Source of the DNA: Oceanimonas marisflavi
GTDB lineage: Bacteria; Pseudomonadota; Gammaproteobacteria; Enterobacterales; Aeromonadaceae
Length of the DNA stretch: 64,000 nt
Reading direction: 5' to 3'
Assembly (NCBI RefSeq): GCF_003049725.1
Contig: NZ_QAGM01000015.1
Span: forward strand, 23,927-87,926
Made by a program: the position numbers and the translations under genes. Positions 63,855 to 64,000 of the stretch are shown here, in pieces; position 1 is the first letter of the stretch; each line of letters opens with the position of its first letter. The notes beneath the pieces were generated by a model. It was not told where the DNA came from and ran no database searches. It worked only from the letters and a program-made list of their open reading frames with translations.

Positions 63855-63933
63855 GTTCGTTTCGTCGCACCTTTTACTGACATAGTTCTCAGGTTTTAAT
63901 AAAATATTCGCTCGGATTTTGAGCGAGTGAGAC

Positions 63934-64000
63934 ATGATGAAACCGACGGGAGCGGCTAAGGAATATCGTCGAGTGCTGGCGGTGCAATGGGCCGATGAGG
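63934..64000 (+). CDS. Start of an unidentified gene (truncated by window edge)
   Basis: ATG ATG AAA ... encodes 22 visible residues beginning MMKPTGAAKEYRRVL. A short inverted repeat (TCGCTC / GAGCGA, 63908-63927) lies just upstream. It could be a transposase or an unrelated gene; too little is visible to decide. Confidence 0.4.
   Translation, partial: MMKPTGAAKEYRRVLAVQWADE

Overview
The window is about 60% GC, densely packed with genes and typical of a marine or brackish gammaproteobacterium. Protein and operon resemblances (TeaABCD ectoine TRAP system, YehZYXW/OsmF, PuuA/PuuD, monomeric NADP-isocitrate dehydrogenase, SstT, PyrC) fit the Aeromonadales group of Oceanimonas, Oceanisphaera and Zobellella. 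The genus is an inference from remembered similarity, not from a search. No rRNA, tRNA, CRISPR array or replication origin was seen.

Layout. 1-7.6 kb: a tightly coupled operon of two GcvP-like PLP subunits, an AcoX/ATP-NAD-kinase-like protein, an SDR and a complete polar amino-acid ABC importer. It looks like a dedicated uptake and catabolic route for an unknown amino acid. 7.7-10.1 kb: glutathionyl-hydroquinone reductase, a pirin and a CoA-binding protein. 10.1-16.9 kb: the hydrolytic 2-aminoethylphosphonate pathway (LysR regulator, PhnW, OPA-type MFS transporter, PhnA, PhnY), whose three promoters share a dyad motif. 16.9-25.7 kb: a PCuAC copper chaperone, then a polyamine cluster (NhaC-type transporter, PuuA-like, PuuD, SpuC-like aminotransferase, PuuC-like dehydrogenase, PuuR-like regulator). 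25.8-28.8 kb: an operon of CstA-type transporter, a small CC-ending protein and an ArsA-type ATPase. 29.1-31.6 kb: small and medium hypotheticals and a TetR regulator. 31.7-34.9 kb: a bufferin (BufABCD, MNIO-modified metallophore) operon with its own ECF sigma factor and zinc-binding anti-sigma factor.

35-42.2 kb: monomeric Icd, a MipA/OmpV porin-like protein and the ectoine TRAP transporter TeaABC with TeaD. 42.2-48 kb: a beta-barrel protein, a LysR / octopine-dehydrogenase-family / YfcC-transporter module, and SstT. 48.2-52.3 kb: a 1339-residue orphan membrane protein. 52.3-56.2 kb: the betaine/osmoprotectant-type ABC transporter yehZYXW, with two copies of a dispersed repeat. 56.4-58.6 kb: an SDR plus LLM flavin monooxygenase pair under a TPP riboswitch. 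58.8-64 kb: pyrC with a TnpB (IS605/IS1341-like) element abutting its stop codon, a complete IS5-family element, and a second TPP riboswitch with a visible ribosome-binding-site sequestering hairpin in front of a ThiV-like sodium symporter. The last 67 bases begin another unidentified gene.

The most novel parts are the GcvP-like amino-acid operon, the CstA / CC-protein / ArsA operon, the octopine-dehydrogenase module and the TPP-controlled SDR-monooxygenase operon. The phosphonate, bufferin, ectoine and puu systems match published pathways, with local variations noted in the entries.
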